This document shows positions 1-6,863 of a stretch of DNA of 7,944 nt, one piece after another (position 1 is the first letter of the stretch; every line of letters starts with the position of its first letter). Below the pieces are notes generated by a model. It worked only from the letters and a program-made list of their open reading frames with translations, had not been told where the DNA came from and ran no database searches. Source of the DNA: Prevotella sp. (GTDB lineage Bacteria; Bacteroidota; Bacteroidia; Bacteroidales; Bacteroidaceae); contig JAILAA010000145.1 of assembly GCA_024681875.1 (NCBI GenBank), positions 1 to 7,944 on the forward strand, given 5' to 3'. The position numbers and the translations under genes were made by a program.

Positions 1-906
1 CTGGTTGAAGGTGAGGTTGTCTTCCTCGATATAGTCGCAGAGACGCTGCAGGTTGCAGAGGGCAGCATGTCCCTCGTTGCAGTGATAGATTTCTTTCTTG
101 ATGCCGAGCTTCTTCAGGGTGAGCACACCACCGATGCCGAGAAGGATTTCTTGCTTCAGACGGTTCTCCCAGTCGCCACCATAGAGGCTGTGGGTGATGG
201 GCTTGTCAAAGTCGCTGTTCATCTCGTTGTCGGTGTCAAGCAGGTAGAGCTTGATACGGCCCACGTTGACACGCCACACGTATGCGTGTACCATATAATT
301 GGTATAGGGCACGTCTACCACCACCGGCTGCCCGTTCTCGTCTAACTGGCGCTCAATGGGCAGCGAGGTAAAGTTCTGTGCCTCGTACTTGGCAATCTGC
401 TGTCCGTCCATCGACAGGCTCTGTGTAAAGTAGCCGAAGCGATAGAGGAAGCCTACGGCCACCATATCGACATTTGAGTCAGAAGCCTCCTTCAGGTAGT
501 CGCCGGCCAGCATTCCGAGACCGCCGCTGTAGATCTTCAGGGCGGAGTGCATGCCATACTCCATTGAGAAATAGGCCACAGAGGGGCGTTTATTATCGGG
601 CTCCACGTCAATGTAGGTGCGGAACAACTCATAGACGGCATGGATGCGCTTCATCAGCGCCTTATCCTTGATGATTTCCTCCTTGCGCTCGAAGCTCAGA
701 CGCTCCAACAGCATCACAGGGTTATGCTTCACGTCGTGATACAGCTCAGGGTCGAGGTCGCGGAACAGATCACGTGCCTCATAGTTCCACACCCACCACA
801 GGTTGTGGGCAATCTCGTCGAGACACTTCAGCTCTTCAGGAAGGCTCGATTTCACGATCAGCTCCTTCCACTGAGGAGCGTTGGTGTAGTCAGCTTTAAT
901 TTTCAT
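1..906 (-). CDS. glgP: Alpha-glucan (glycogen) phosphorylase, N-terminal part, cut by window edge
   Basis: This is the first 302 residues of a GT35 alpha-glucan phosphorylase, which releases glucose-1-phosphate from glycogen or maltodextrin in the cytoplasm. I translated the minus strand from the ATG at 906-904 and it stays open to base 1. The opening ([20 protein letters not shown], then NLWWVWN at 35-41) is typical of the roughly 850-residue bacterial and archaeal form with an N-terminal DUF3417 domain. Family motifs follow: YFSMEYG and [20 protein letters not shown] at about 112-143, and HCNEGHAAL at 275-283, close to the usual HxNEGHxAF signature. The pyridoxal-phosphate lysine lies in the C-terminal half, outside the window. 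A good promoter sits just upstream (934-965). The gene is divergent from rsmG. The family is secure; substrate preference (glycogen or maltodextrin) cannot be told from this part. Confidence 0.93.
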   Translation of the reverse strand, partial: MKIKADYTNAPQWKELIVKSSLPEELKCLDEIAHNLWWVWNYEARDLFRDLDPELYHDVKHNPVMLLERLSFERKEEIIKDKALMKRIHAVYELFRTYIDVEPDNKRPSVAYFSMEYGMHSALKIYSGGLGMLAGDYLKEASDSNVDMVAVGFLYRFGYFTQSLSMDGQQIAKYEAQNFTSLPIERQLDENGQPVVVDVPYTNYMVHAYVWRVNVGRIKLYLLDTDNEMNSDFDKPITHSLYGGDWENRLKQEILLGIGGVLTLKKLGIKKEIYHCNEGHAALCNLQRLCDYIEEDNLTFNQ

Positions 907-933
907 AATTAGTAAGTTGTTGACATTCGGGTG

Positions 934-965
934 CAAAGATAATCACAATTTCCCTAAAAAACAAA
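934..965 (-). promoter_or_regulatory. Bacteroidetes-type promoter for glgP
   Basis: Read on the minus strand, TTTG at 965-962 and TATCTTTG at 941-934 are separated by 20 bases, matching the Bacteroidetes -33 TTTG / -7 TAnnTTTG consensus. Transcription would start near 926-930, leaving a leader of about 20-25 bases before the ATG at 906. No Shine-Dalgarno sequence is visible, which is usual in this phylum. Confidence 0.75.
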
Positions 966-1013
966 AAAAAGAGAACAATTTGCGTCCCACCTTCTAATTA
1001 TTGACATAAATTG

Positions 1014-1044
1014 TTTGCTGTTGTCGAAAAAAGGATTACATTTG
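1014..1044 (+). promoter_or_regulatory. Bacteroidetes-type promoter for rsmG, close to the start codon
   Basis: TTTG at 1014-1017 and TACATTTG at 1037-1044 are separated by 19 bases, an excellent match to -33 TTTG / -7 TAnnTTTG. The expected start of transcription, 4-8 bases after the final G, is 1048-1052, on top of the ATG at 1050. The mRNA may therefore be leaderless or nearly so. The promoter also rules out the in-frame TTG at 1011 as the start codon for this transcript, because it lies upstream of the -33 element. Confidence 0.7.
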
Positions 1045-1049
1045 CAAGC

Positions 1050-1673
1050 ATGAAACAGATAGAGAAATATTTCCCCGAGTTGACAGGGCGTCAGTTGCAG
1101 CAGATAGCCGCCCTTGAAAGTCTCTACCGTGAGTGGAACGAGAAGATTAACGTCATTTCACGTAAGGACATCGAGAATCTCTACTTACACCATGTGCTGC
1201 ATTCTATGTCCATTGGCAAACTGCTGCGCTTCAGGCCTGACACTCAGGTGCTTGACGTGGGCACTGGCGGCGGTTTTCCCGGAGTGCCGTTGGCCATTCT
1301 CTTCCCTGAATGTCAGTTCACGCTCATCGACGGCACGGGTAAGAAAATCCGTGTGGCGCAGGAAGTGTGTCAGGCCATCGGACTTGACAACTGTACTCCT
1401 GTTCATCGGCGTGCTGAGGAAGAGAACGGTAAGTACGACTATGTGGTGAGCCGTGCCGTGATGCCACTTCCCGACTTGGTGCGCTTGGTGAGGAAGAACA
1501 TCGGCAAAGAGCAACGCAACGCCCTGCCTAACGGCATCATTTGCCTGAAAGGGGGCGACCTGCAGGAGGAGACACGGCCCTTTAAACGTATCGTGCAGAC
1601 AACGCCGCTCAGCACTTGGTTTGATGAAGAATGGTTTAAAGAAAAGTATTGTATCTATCTACCAATCGGTTAG
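1050..1673 (+). CDS. rsmG: 16S rRNA (guanine527-N7)-methyltransferase RsmG (GidB)
   Basis: RsmG uses S-adenosylmethionine to methylate N7 of G527 in the 530 loop of 16S rRNA; in other bacteria, loss of the enzyme gives low-level streptomycin resistance. The 207-residue product has the usual family length and plan: an N-terminal helical part with LYREWNEKINVISRKD (25-40) and LHHVLHSM (46-53), corresponding to the family's W-N-x-x-x-N-L-x-x and H-x-x-D-S segments; the SAM-binding loop DVGTGGGFPGVPLAILFP (69-86); an acidic strand end (LIDGTGKK, 92-99); and a late SRA(V)xPL motif (134-140). The open frame extends upstream to a TTG at 1011, but the promoter at 1014-1044 and the family length favour the ATG at 1050. 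The MBL hydrolase gene follows 36 bases downstream on the same strand. The identification is firm. Confidence 0.95.
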   Translation: MKQIEKYFPELTGRQLQQIAALESLYREWNEKINVISRKDIENLYLHHVLHSMSIGKLLRFRPDTQVLDVGTGGGFPGVPLAILFPECQFTLIDGTGKKIRVAQEVCQAIGLDNCTPVHRRAEEENGKYDYVVSRAVMPLPDLVRLVRKNIGKEQRNALPNGIICLKGGDLQEETRPFKRIVQTTPLSTWFDEEWFKEKYCIYLPIG

Positions 1674-1709
1674 TTATACAATAAAGAGCACTGTAACACA
1701 CCATCAGCA

Positions 1710-2357
1710 ATGTATCAAATAAAGACCTTTGTTTGCAACCCTGTGCAGGAGAACTGCTATGTGGTGAGCGATGAGACTAAAGAAGCGGCAGTTATCGACT
1801 GTGGCGCATTCTTCGACCATGAACGTCGGGCCGTAGTGAACTATCTCAAGGATGAGCACCTGCTGCTGCGCCATGTTCTCTGCACACATGCACACTTCGA
1901 CCACATCTTTGGCGTTGACACACTATACGAGGAGTTTGGCGTGAAGCCGCGCCTTCACAATGACGACCGTCATCTTTATGAAAAGATGCCGCAGCAGGTG
2001 ACGGCCTTTTTTGGCACCAGTTACGACAGGCTGCTGCCTGCCCTGGGCAATGACTTGAGCGACGGCGAGCACATCACCTTGGGCAACAGCGAGCTACAGG
2101 TACTGCACACGCCAGGCCATTCGCCAGGCAGCGTTGTGTTTTACAGCGAAAGTGAAAAGTTGCTTTTCTCCGGCGACACGCTTTTCCGCATGAGCGTAGG
2201 CCGCACCGACTTAGAGGGAGGCTCATGGGAGCAGCTCATGGCCAGCTTGCAACAGGTGCTGGCTCCTCTGCCAGCAGACGTAAGGGTTTTCACCGGCCAC
2301 GGCCCTGCCACCACCATGGGCGATGAGGTGCGCATGAATCCCTACTTCAGATGGTAA
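1710..2357 (+). CDS. MBL-fold metallo-hydrolase, glyoxalase II-like
   Basis: This 215-residue protein is a complete metallo-beta-lactamase-fold hydrolase with the binuclear metal site of the glyoxalase II group: THAHFDH at 59-65 (H60, H62, D64, H65), H137 in TPGHSPGS (134-141), D156 in SGDTLF, and H197 in TGHGP. It lacks the extra C-terminal helical domain of classical hydroxyacylglutathione hydrolase (about 250 residues) and matches the short YcbL-like type common in bacteria. The substrate is probably a thioester or similar hydrolysable ester but cannot be fixed from sequence. No signal peptide is present, so it is likely cytoplasmic. It lies 36 bases after rsmG with no terminator or clear promoter in between, so co-transcription is likely. 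Start: the only good ATG before the conserved YQIKTFVCNPVQENCYVV opening. Confidence 0.9.
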   Translation: MYQIKTFVCNPVQENCYVVSDETKEAAVIDCGAFFDHERRAVVNYLKDEHLLLRHVLCTHAHFDHIFGVDTLYEEFGVKPRLHNDDRHLYEKMPQQVTAFFGTSYDRLLPALGNDLSDGEHITLGNSELQVLHTPGHSPGSVVFYSESEKLLFSGDTLFRMSVGRTDLEGGSWEQLMASLQQVLAPLPADVRVFTGHGPATTMGDEVRMNPYFRW

Positions 2358-2433
2358 CCGTCATCCATGAAACACAAAAAAAACTTAGATTTACCATTAT
2401 TTATTTACATTTACCCAACAAAAACAAAAAACA

Positions 2434-3027
2434 ATGAAAAGAACATTTATGATGATTGGAATCGCCGCTATGTCGGTGTGTGTGATGATGTCGTGCGGCT
2501 CAAAAGAAGCCAACAAGGACAAGGAGAGCACCGAACAGGTAGCAGAGGGTGAGAACAACGAAGAGGAAAGCGACGACGAGGCTGCTCCCAAGACCGAGGA
2601 GGGCGTCATCGCCATGCTGCAGGAAGCCTATTCAGACGCCAACCTGATCTCCCAGCCAGAAGATGACATGGAGCCCAACCTTGACCTCTTTGGCATGTAC
2701 TGCTCGAAAGACTTCAACGAAAAAATAGAGCAAATCCGCAATATCGAGGCCAACACCGGCGAGAAATTCAACGTCATTTCCGACCCGTTAGGAATGTTTA
2801 TCTATTGGGAAGGCGCTACCGTTTCGATGAACGACATTGATGTGGATGTTGACGGCGAAACGGCCATTGCCTCGTATACCCTTACCAACGGCGAGGATGA
2901 AATGATCACTGTGGTAGACCTTGTTTACGAGGATGGTCAGTGGCGCATCGATGAATGGGAGCAGATTGGTAAATTCACCCTCAATCTGAAGGAAACAATG
3001 AACGAGTTCATCGAATCCAACAAATAA
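2434..3027 (+). CDS. Acidic lipoprotein of unknown function, possibly surface-exposed
   Basis: A 197-residue predicted lipoprotein. Residues 1-20 form a lipoprotein signal peptide (MKR, then a hydrophobic stretch) ending in the lipobox MMSC, with the acylated cysteine at 21. The next 35 or so residues are a low-complexity linker rich in Glu, Asp, Lys and Asn (for example EENNEEESDDEAAPKTEE-like composition at 38-56). Charged residues soon after the cysteine (CGSKEANKDKES) resemble lipoprotein export signals of Bacteroidetes, which suggests but does not prove surface exposure. Residues 57-197 form a compact domain whose second half (YTLTNGEDEMITVVDLVYEDG, then QWRIDEW at 169-175) looks like the beta-sheet end of DUF3828/NTF2-like proteins; this resemblance is weak. 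An A-rich leader precedes the ATG, and TACATTTA at 2406-2413 is a poor promoter candidate. It may be the last gene of the rsmG group, since a strong terminator follows. Confidence 0.85.
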   Translation: MKRTFMMIGIAAMSVCVMMSCGSKEANKDKESTEQVAEGENNEEESDDEAAPKTEEGVIAMLQEAYSDANLISQPEDDMEPNLDLFGMYCSKDFNEKIEQIRNIEANTGEKFNVISDPLGMFIYWEGATVSMNDIDVDVDGETAIASYTLTNGEDEMITVVDLVYEDGQWRIDEWEQIGKFTLNLKETMNEFIESNK

Positions 3028-3047
3028 CCAACCCATCTTTTCACATC

Positions 3048-3085
3048 AACTGCCCTGCTACACACGTCAGCAGGGCAGTTTTGTT
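3048..3085 (+). terminator. Intrinsic terminator ending the rsmG group
   Basis: A perfect 12-base-pair stem (AACTGCCCTGCT at 3048-3059 with AGCAGGGCAGTT at 3069-3080) and a 9-base loop are followed by a T-rich tail (TTTTGTT, 3079-3085). It lies 20 bases after the lipoprotein stop codon and just before the convergent nhaD stop at 3107. The minus strand has the same stem but no comparable T run, so it works best for plus-strand transcripts. Confidence 0.9.
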
Positions 3086-3106
3086 ATCATAAAATATAAT
3101 AACACC

Positions 3107-4495
3107 TTAGCCGATGAGGGTGCACTCTGCAAAGAGTACTGCCATGCCGACAATCCAACCGGCCAAGACTTTGGGAGCGATGCGCTTGACATACCAGCCA
3201 AGGCGAATATGCTCCATCTGCATAAGGGCGATGCCGCTGACACTGCCCACGGAGAGCAGACAGCCGCCGACGGCAGTGCAGAAAGCCGTAACAAGCCAGA
3301 AGGCGCCGTTCTGAGCGTAGGCACCGACGTCGCCTGACATGCCGTGCAGCGACTGAGCGAAAGAGATGTCGGAGAGAGCCATCGTAAATGTGTCGATGGC
3401 ACTACTGAGCAGTCCTGAGATAAACCCTATAACCCAAATGTTGCCGATGTGTGTCTCAATCCACGTGCCGATGAAGGCCAGGACACCCGTTTCGGTGACG
3501 GCTCCAAAGCCAAGCATAATGCCCATGACAAAGAGCATCTGCTGGATGGCACCGTATTGCAGCACACGAGGGAAACGGCGCTGCGACATCTGATCGGCAT
3601 TCATAAGCTTGCGGTTGAAGGCTTCGTTCACTACCCACAGCACGCTGAGCACGCACAGGGCGCCGAGAAAGGGCGAGAGGCGGGTGAGGCTAAGGAAAGT
3701 CGGTACGAACCAAAGGCCTCCCAGACCGAGGAAAAGCATGACGATGCGCTGCCAGCGGTTGAGTCGGGTATCGTCGCCACGATAGGGCGCCACAGTCCAC
3801 TCGATGTCAAGGCGACTGGGCAGCTCGCGGTTGATGAGAATAGTAGGTATCACCCATGCCACGATGGCCGGCGGCATTAGATAGGCGGAGAAATGAGTGG
3901 CCGTGACGGCCTCGTCGCCCCAGAGCAGCAGGCCCGTGCAGTCGCCTATGACGGTGAAACATCCGCCACAGCAGGCAGCCAGGACGATGGCCGAGCCGAT
4001 GAGCATTCGCTGTGAGCGGTTTTTCACTATGCTGTGCATAATGACCAGCATGAACATGGCGGTGGTGAGGTTGTCAAGGGTGGCCGAGAGAATGAATGTG
4101 GCCAGGGTGATGGTCCACAGTAGTCGCTTGGAGTTGCGAGTACGTATCCACTCGTTGATGAAGTCGAAGCAGCCGTTGTTGTTCAGTATCTCAATGATGG
4201 ACATGGTGGCCAGCAGGAACATGACAATGGCAGCGGCGCGTCCCACATAGCTGAGAAAGATTTTGTCGTAGATGAAGTATTTCACCGTCTTGCTGGTCGA
4301 CTCGGCACCGCCCAGAAACTCAGCATACTCTGCGGCATGCTGGCTCTGTACGAAGTCGTCGCCCCAGATGACAAACACTACCCAGCTGATAGTGCCAAGG
4401 AACATGGCAATAGCCGCCTTGTTCACCCCGGTCAGGTGGCCGGTGGCTATCAGCACGTAGCTGAAGACAAGCATGATGACGATGATAAGGGTCAT
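3107..4495 (-). CDS. nhaD: NhaD-type Na+/H+ antiporter with a divergent second half-site
   Basis: A 462-residue polytopic inner-membrane protein of the NhaD branch of the ion transporter superfamily, which exchanges Na+ (or Li+) for H+. It has roughly 11-13 hydrophobic segments and the internal repeat of the family. The first half carries SATLDNLTT at 137-145 and GGCFTVIGDCTGLLLWG at 177-193, aligning to the usual LDNLTT and GGAxxxIGDxTTTxLW signatures. The second half carries SSAIDTFTMALS at 364-375, where typical NhaD proteins have VDNVPLVAA, and GGCLLSVGSVSGIALMQMEH at 410-429, where they have GGxLLxIGSAAGVAxMG. The second half-site has therefore lost the usual Asn and Pro, and the first has Gly188 in place of a Thr. 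It is probably a Bacteroidetes subfamily; ion specificity is open. It is last in the minus-strand group, separated from the OmpH-like gene by a 42-base spacer of 7-base repeats. Confidence 0.88.
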   Translation of the reverse strand: MTLIIVIMLVFSYVLIATGHLTGVNKAAIAMFLGTISWVVFVIWGDDFVQSQHAAEYAEFLGGAESTSKTVKYFIYDKIFLSYVGRAAAIVMFLLATMSIIEILNNNGCFDFINEWIRTRNSKRLLWTITLATFILSATLDNLTTAMFMLVIMHSIVKNRSQRMLIGSAIVLAACCGGCFTVIGDCTGLLLWGDEAVTATHFSAYLMPPAIVAWVIPTILINRELPSRLDIEWTVAPYRGDDTRLNRWQRIVMLFLGLGGLWFVPTFLSLTRLSPFLGALCVLSVLWVVNEAFNRKLMNADQMSQRRFPRVLQYGAIQQMLFVMGIMLGFGAVTETGVLAFIGTWIETHIGNIWVIGFISGLLSSAIDTFTMALSDISFAQSLHGMSGDVGAYAQNGAFWLVTAFCTAVGGCLLSVGSVSGIALMQMEHIRLGWYVKRIAPKVLAGWIVGMAVLFAECTLIG

Positions 4496-4537
4496 CTCAA
4501 AACTCTAATCTCTGAATACTAAATACTAAACTCCGAT
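4496..4537 (-). repeat. Six degenerate 7-base tandem repeats filling the ompH-like/nhaD spacer
   Basis: The whole spacer between the OmpH-like stop codon (4538) and the nhaD ATG (4495) is 42 bases and splits exactly into six heptamers. Read on the minus strand they are ATCGGAG, TTTAGTA, TTTAGTA, TTCAGAG, ATTAGAG, TTTTGAG, giving a consensus near TTTAGAG. The two central units are identical and the others carry 1-3 changes from the consensus. No ribosome binding site or recognisable promoter is present apart from this array. Confidence 0.7.
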
Positions 4538-5110
4538 TTATTTCTTATACCGGGCGTTCATGCCGTTGATGACGTCCTGAGTGATGTCGTATTTCTTGTC
4601 GCCGTAGAGCACGGTGGCCTTGTTCAGAATCATATCAAACTTCTTGTCCTTGTTGTAGTCGTCAAGGAAATGGTCGAGACTATCCTGCAAGGTCTGCAGG
4701 AACTCGGCCTGCTTCTGGGCCAGCTCGTTGCTGAGGCGGGCCTCCAGGGCAACGCGGTTGTTGCGTTCCTGCTCGAAGGCAGCCACAGCCGTCTTATACT
4801 GCTGCTCACTGGTGAACGAGTTGTTCTGCAGACGCGTCTGAATACTGTTGTACGAGCGCTCCAGCTCCTTGTCCTTGTTGTTCAGTACGGTAGTGGCGTT
4901 GGCACTCATCTTCTCTAATGAGTCCTTCATGATTTTTGCATACTCATAATGCTCAGTCAGCGAGTCGAGCTCAATATAGGCGATGCCGCCCTGAGTCGTG
5001 GTGCTGCTGCCGGTGCTGTCACCGTCCATCTTCGAGGGCTGATTGTTGCACGAAACCATCAACATGCCAACAGCCAAAAGGGTAAAAGTCTTGATAATGT
5101 TCTTTTTCAT
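4538..5110 (-). CDS. OmpH/Skp-family lipoprotein
   Basis: A 190-residue predicted lipoprotein with the OmpH/Skp architecture. Residues 1-20 are a signal peptide (MKKNIIKTF, hydrophobic core, then VSC) with the lipobox cysteine at 21, followed by a Ser/Thr/Gly-rich linker to about 41. GGIAYIELDSLTEHYEYAK (41-59) matches the conserved beta-strand opening of OmpH proteins (xIaYVnxdsl...y). Residues about 60-150 are a long charged helical, coiled-coil region (the 'tentacle' hairpin), and the C-terminal DMILNKATVLYGDKKYDITQDVI (159-181) is the family's closing strand region. Skp proteins chaperone outer-membrane proteins in the periplasm; a lipid-anchored form is common in Bacteroidetes, and its clients are unknown. 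The frame opens at 5143, but the ATG at 5110 gives a clean signal peptide and leaves a 16-base gap after the upstream gene. Confidence 0.88.
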   Translation of the reverse strand: MKKNIIKTFTLLAVGMLMVSCNNQPSKMDGDSTGSSTTTQGGIAYIELDSLTEHYEYAKIMKDSLEKMSANATTVLNNKDKELERSYNSIQTRLQNNSFTSEQQYKTAVAAFEQERNNRVALEARLSNELAQKQAEFLQTLQDSLDHFLDDYNKDKKFDMILNKATVLYGDKKYDITQDVINGMNARYKK

Positions 5111-5126
5111 TTTTATTATTGATAAA

Positions 5127-5339
5127 TTATTTGGATTTCTCACTTACCGCCAGCCTGCTGCGAGTGCGCATCTCGCGGTCTTGGTCAAGCACGCAGTGGA
5201 TGCCGCGCTGGCGCATCGCCTCCGAGTCATGAATATGCTGAGACGAGAAGCTCCCATTGCGCCGGAAAATCACCTTCACACATAAAAATGCTATCGCGAT
5301 AGCAATTATTAACGTGATTATGACAATTTTTCCAACCAT
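5127..5339 (-). CDS. Small single-pass membrane protein, first gene of the nhaD group
   Basis: A 70-residue protein with an N-terminal hydrophobic helix (MVGKIVIITLIIAIAIAFLC, about 4-22) and a short basic flank (KVIFRRNGSF), followed by a polar tail containing QHIHDSEAMRQRGIHCVLDQ at 35-54 and DREMRTRSR. I recall similar short proteins with a HIxxxxxMRxRGIxCxxxQD pattern in Bacteroides and Prevotella, so I regard it as a conserved hypothetical family with no known function. The frame extends upstream to 5372, but the ATG at 5339 is preferred: it places the helix at the N-terminus and lies downstream of the minus-strand -7 element (5367-5360). The OmpH-like gene begins 16 bases after its stop codon, so the two are probably co-transcribed. 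Confidence 0.78.
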   Translation of the reverse strand: MVGKIVIITLIIAIAIAFLCVKVIFRRNGSFSSQHIHDSEAMRQRGIHCVLDQDREMRTRSRLAVSEKSK

Positions 5340-5344
5340 ATTTA

Positions 5345-5368
5345 TTACTTTTGCGGGTGCAAAGGTAA
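5345..5368. promoter_or_regulatory. Mirror-image divergent -7 elements for pepD and the minus-strand group
   Basis: TTACTTTTGC (5345-5354) and GCAAAGGTAA (5359-5368) are inverted copies matching at 9 of 10 positions around GGGT. Each arm contains a -7 element: TACTTTTG (5346-5353) for plus-strand pepD, and TACCTTTG (5367-5360 on the minus strand) for the small membrane protein gene. Expected starts are about 5357-5361 (plus) and 5352-5356 (minus). Neither has a good TTTG at the -33 position; the best is a TTTTTAAG region (minus, near 5389-5393). The minus-strand element is the better supported of the two. The palindrome could also be an operator. Confidence 0.5.
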
Positions 5369-5406
5369 ACATTTAAATTGGAATCACTTAAAAATTAGCA
5401 TTAAAA

Positions 5407-6858
5407 ATGAATAAAAACGACCTTAAACCTGCCTCCGTATTCGAGCAGTTTGCAAAGATTAACAGTATTCCCCGTCCTTCAAAGCGCGAAGAGCGGATGA
5501 TTGAGTATCTGAAAGCATGGGGCGAGAGCCACCATCTGGAGACCATCGTGGACGAAACAGGCAACGTGCTCATCCGCAAACCAGCCTCCAAGGGCTATGA
5601 AGACCGCAAGACCGTCATCCTGCAGAGCCACATGGACATGGTGTGCGACAAGCTGGTAGACGTTGACTTCGACTTTGACAAGGATGCCATCCAGACTTAC
5701 GTCGACGGCGAGTGGCTGCGCGCCAAGGGCACCACGCTGGGTGCCGACGACGGCATCGGCTGCGCCATCGAGCTGGCCATCCTCGAGGCCGACGACATTG
5801 AGCACGGCCCCCTGGAGTGCGTCTTTACACGCGATGAGGAGACGGGCCTCAGCGGTGCCGAGGGAATGAAGCCCGGCTTTATGACAGGCGACTTCCTCAT
5901 CAACCTCGACTCTGAGGACGAGGGCGAGATATTCGTCTCATGTGCAGGAGGCCGCAACACACAGGCCAAGTTCACCTTTAAACGCGAAGAAGCCCCTGCC
6001 GGCTCGTTCTTCCTGCGCGGACAGCTGAAGGGACTCTGCGGCGGCCACTCGGGCGACGACATCAACAAGAAGCGCGCCAATGCCATCAAGCTGCTGGGCC
6101 GTTTCCTCTTCCAGACGATGAACCGCTACGAGGGTGTGCGTCTGGCTGAGTTCCACAGCGGCAAGCTGCACAACGCCATTCCGCGCGACGGGCAGTTTGT
6201 CATTGCCGTTCCCCATGACGTGAAGGAGAATGTGAAAGCCGATTGGAACATCTTCGCCGCTCAGGTGGAGGACGAGTACCACGTCACTGACACGCAAATG
6301 GTGTGGACGATGGAGAGCACCGAAGCACAGCCCGTCATCGAAGACAGGGTGGCCCGCAACTTTGTTTGGGCAGTACAGGCTGTGGACAACGGTGTATATG
6401 CCATCTGCCAAGACCCTGAGCTGAACGGCATGGTGGAGACATCGTCGAACATTGCAGCCATTCACACCACTGACAATGAAATCAACATCCTGTCGTCACA
6501 ACGTTCCAATGTGATGTCGAATCTTGACAACATGTGCGCTACCTTCCGCGCCACCTTCCAGCTGGCCGGTGCCGAGGCTTGGAGCAGCGACGGCTACCCT
6601 GCATGGAAGATGAAGGCAGAGAGCCATCTGCGCGACACCGTAGTGGAAACCTATAAAGAGCTGTTTGGCAAAGAGCCCGTGGTGCGCGGCGTCCATTGCG
6701 GACTGGAGTGCGGTCTTTTCAGCGCGCGCTATCCCAACCTCGACATGGTGAGCTTTGGCCCCACGCTGCGCGATGTACACACTCCCGACGAGCGCCTGCT
6801 CATTCCCACCGTACAGATGGTTTGGAATCACCTGTTGTTGGTGCTGAAGCGCATTTGA
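5407..6858 (+). CDS. pepD: Aminoacyl-histidine dipeptidase (M20 family), PepD
   Basis: A complete 483-residue cytosolic M20-family dipeptidase of the PepD type, which cleaves Xaa-His and other unblocked dipeptides using two metal ions. The metal and catalytic residues are all visible: H75 and D77 in LQSHMDMV (72-79), D114/D115 in LGADDGIG (111-118), E144 and E145 in DEETGLSGA (143-151), D168 in NLDSEDEG (166-173), and H458 in DVHTPDER (456-463). The lid/dimerisation domain begins near GGHSGDDINKKRANA. Length and motif spacing fit characterised PepD proteins (about 485 residues). The ATG at 5407 follows an A-rich leader (CATTAAAAATG), and the sequence PASVFEQFAKINSIPRPS is the conserved family opening. 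The sigma-factor ATG follows five bases after the stop codon, so the two are very likely co-transcribed. Nothing appears missing or broken. Confidence 0.95.
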   Translation: MNKNDLKPASVFEQFAKINSIPRPSKREERMIEYLKAWGESHHLETIVDETGNVLIRKPASKGYEDRKTVILQSHMDMVCDKLVDVDFDFDKDAIQTYVDGEWLRAKGTTLGADDGIGCAIELAILEADDIEHGPLECVFTRDEETGLSGAEGMKPGFMTGDFLINLDSEDEGEIFVSCAGGRNTQAKFTFKREEAPAGSFFLRGQLKGLCGGHSGDDINKKRANAIKLLGRFLFQTMNRYEGVRLAEFHSGKLHNAIPRDGQFVIAVPHDVKENVKADWNIFAAQVEDEYHVTDTQMVWTMESTEAQPVIEDRVARNFVWAVQAVDNGVYAICQDPELNGMVETSSNIAAIHTTDNEINILSSQRSNVMSNLDNMCATFRATFQLAGAEAWSSDGYPAWKMKAESHLRDTVVETYKELFGKEPVVRGVHCGLECGLFSARYPNLDMVSFGPTLRDVHTPDERLLIPTVQMVWNHLLLVLKRI

Positions 6859-6863
6859 TTCCT

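Noticed and set aside
67..912. Plus-strand open frames across the left edge
   Set aside because: They are antisense to the alpha-glucan phosphorylase, whose minus-strand frame is open throughout with clear family motifs.
1011..1049. TTG start at 1011 for rsmG
   Set aside because: The promoter elements at 1014-1044 lie downstream of it, and the ATG at 1050 gives the usual family length.
3449..3880. 143-codon plus-strand open frame
   Set aside because: It is antisense to nhaD, is highly charged and low in hydrophobic residues, and has no domain or promoter.
5938..6465. 175-codon minus-strand open frame
   Set aside because: It is antisense to the conserved pepD reading frame and its translation resembles no family; it is a by-product of GC-rich codon use.
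6696..6863. In-frame upstream extension of the sigma factor (56 extra codons)
   Set aside because: It overlaps pepD in another frame and encodes arginine/histidine-rich sequence unlike any sigma region; the ATG at 6864 begins region 1.2 directly.
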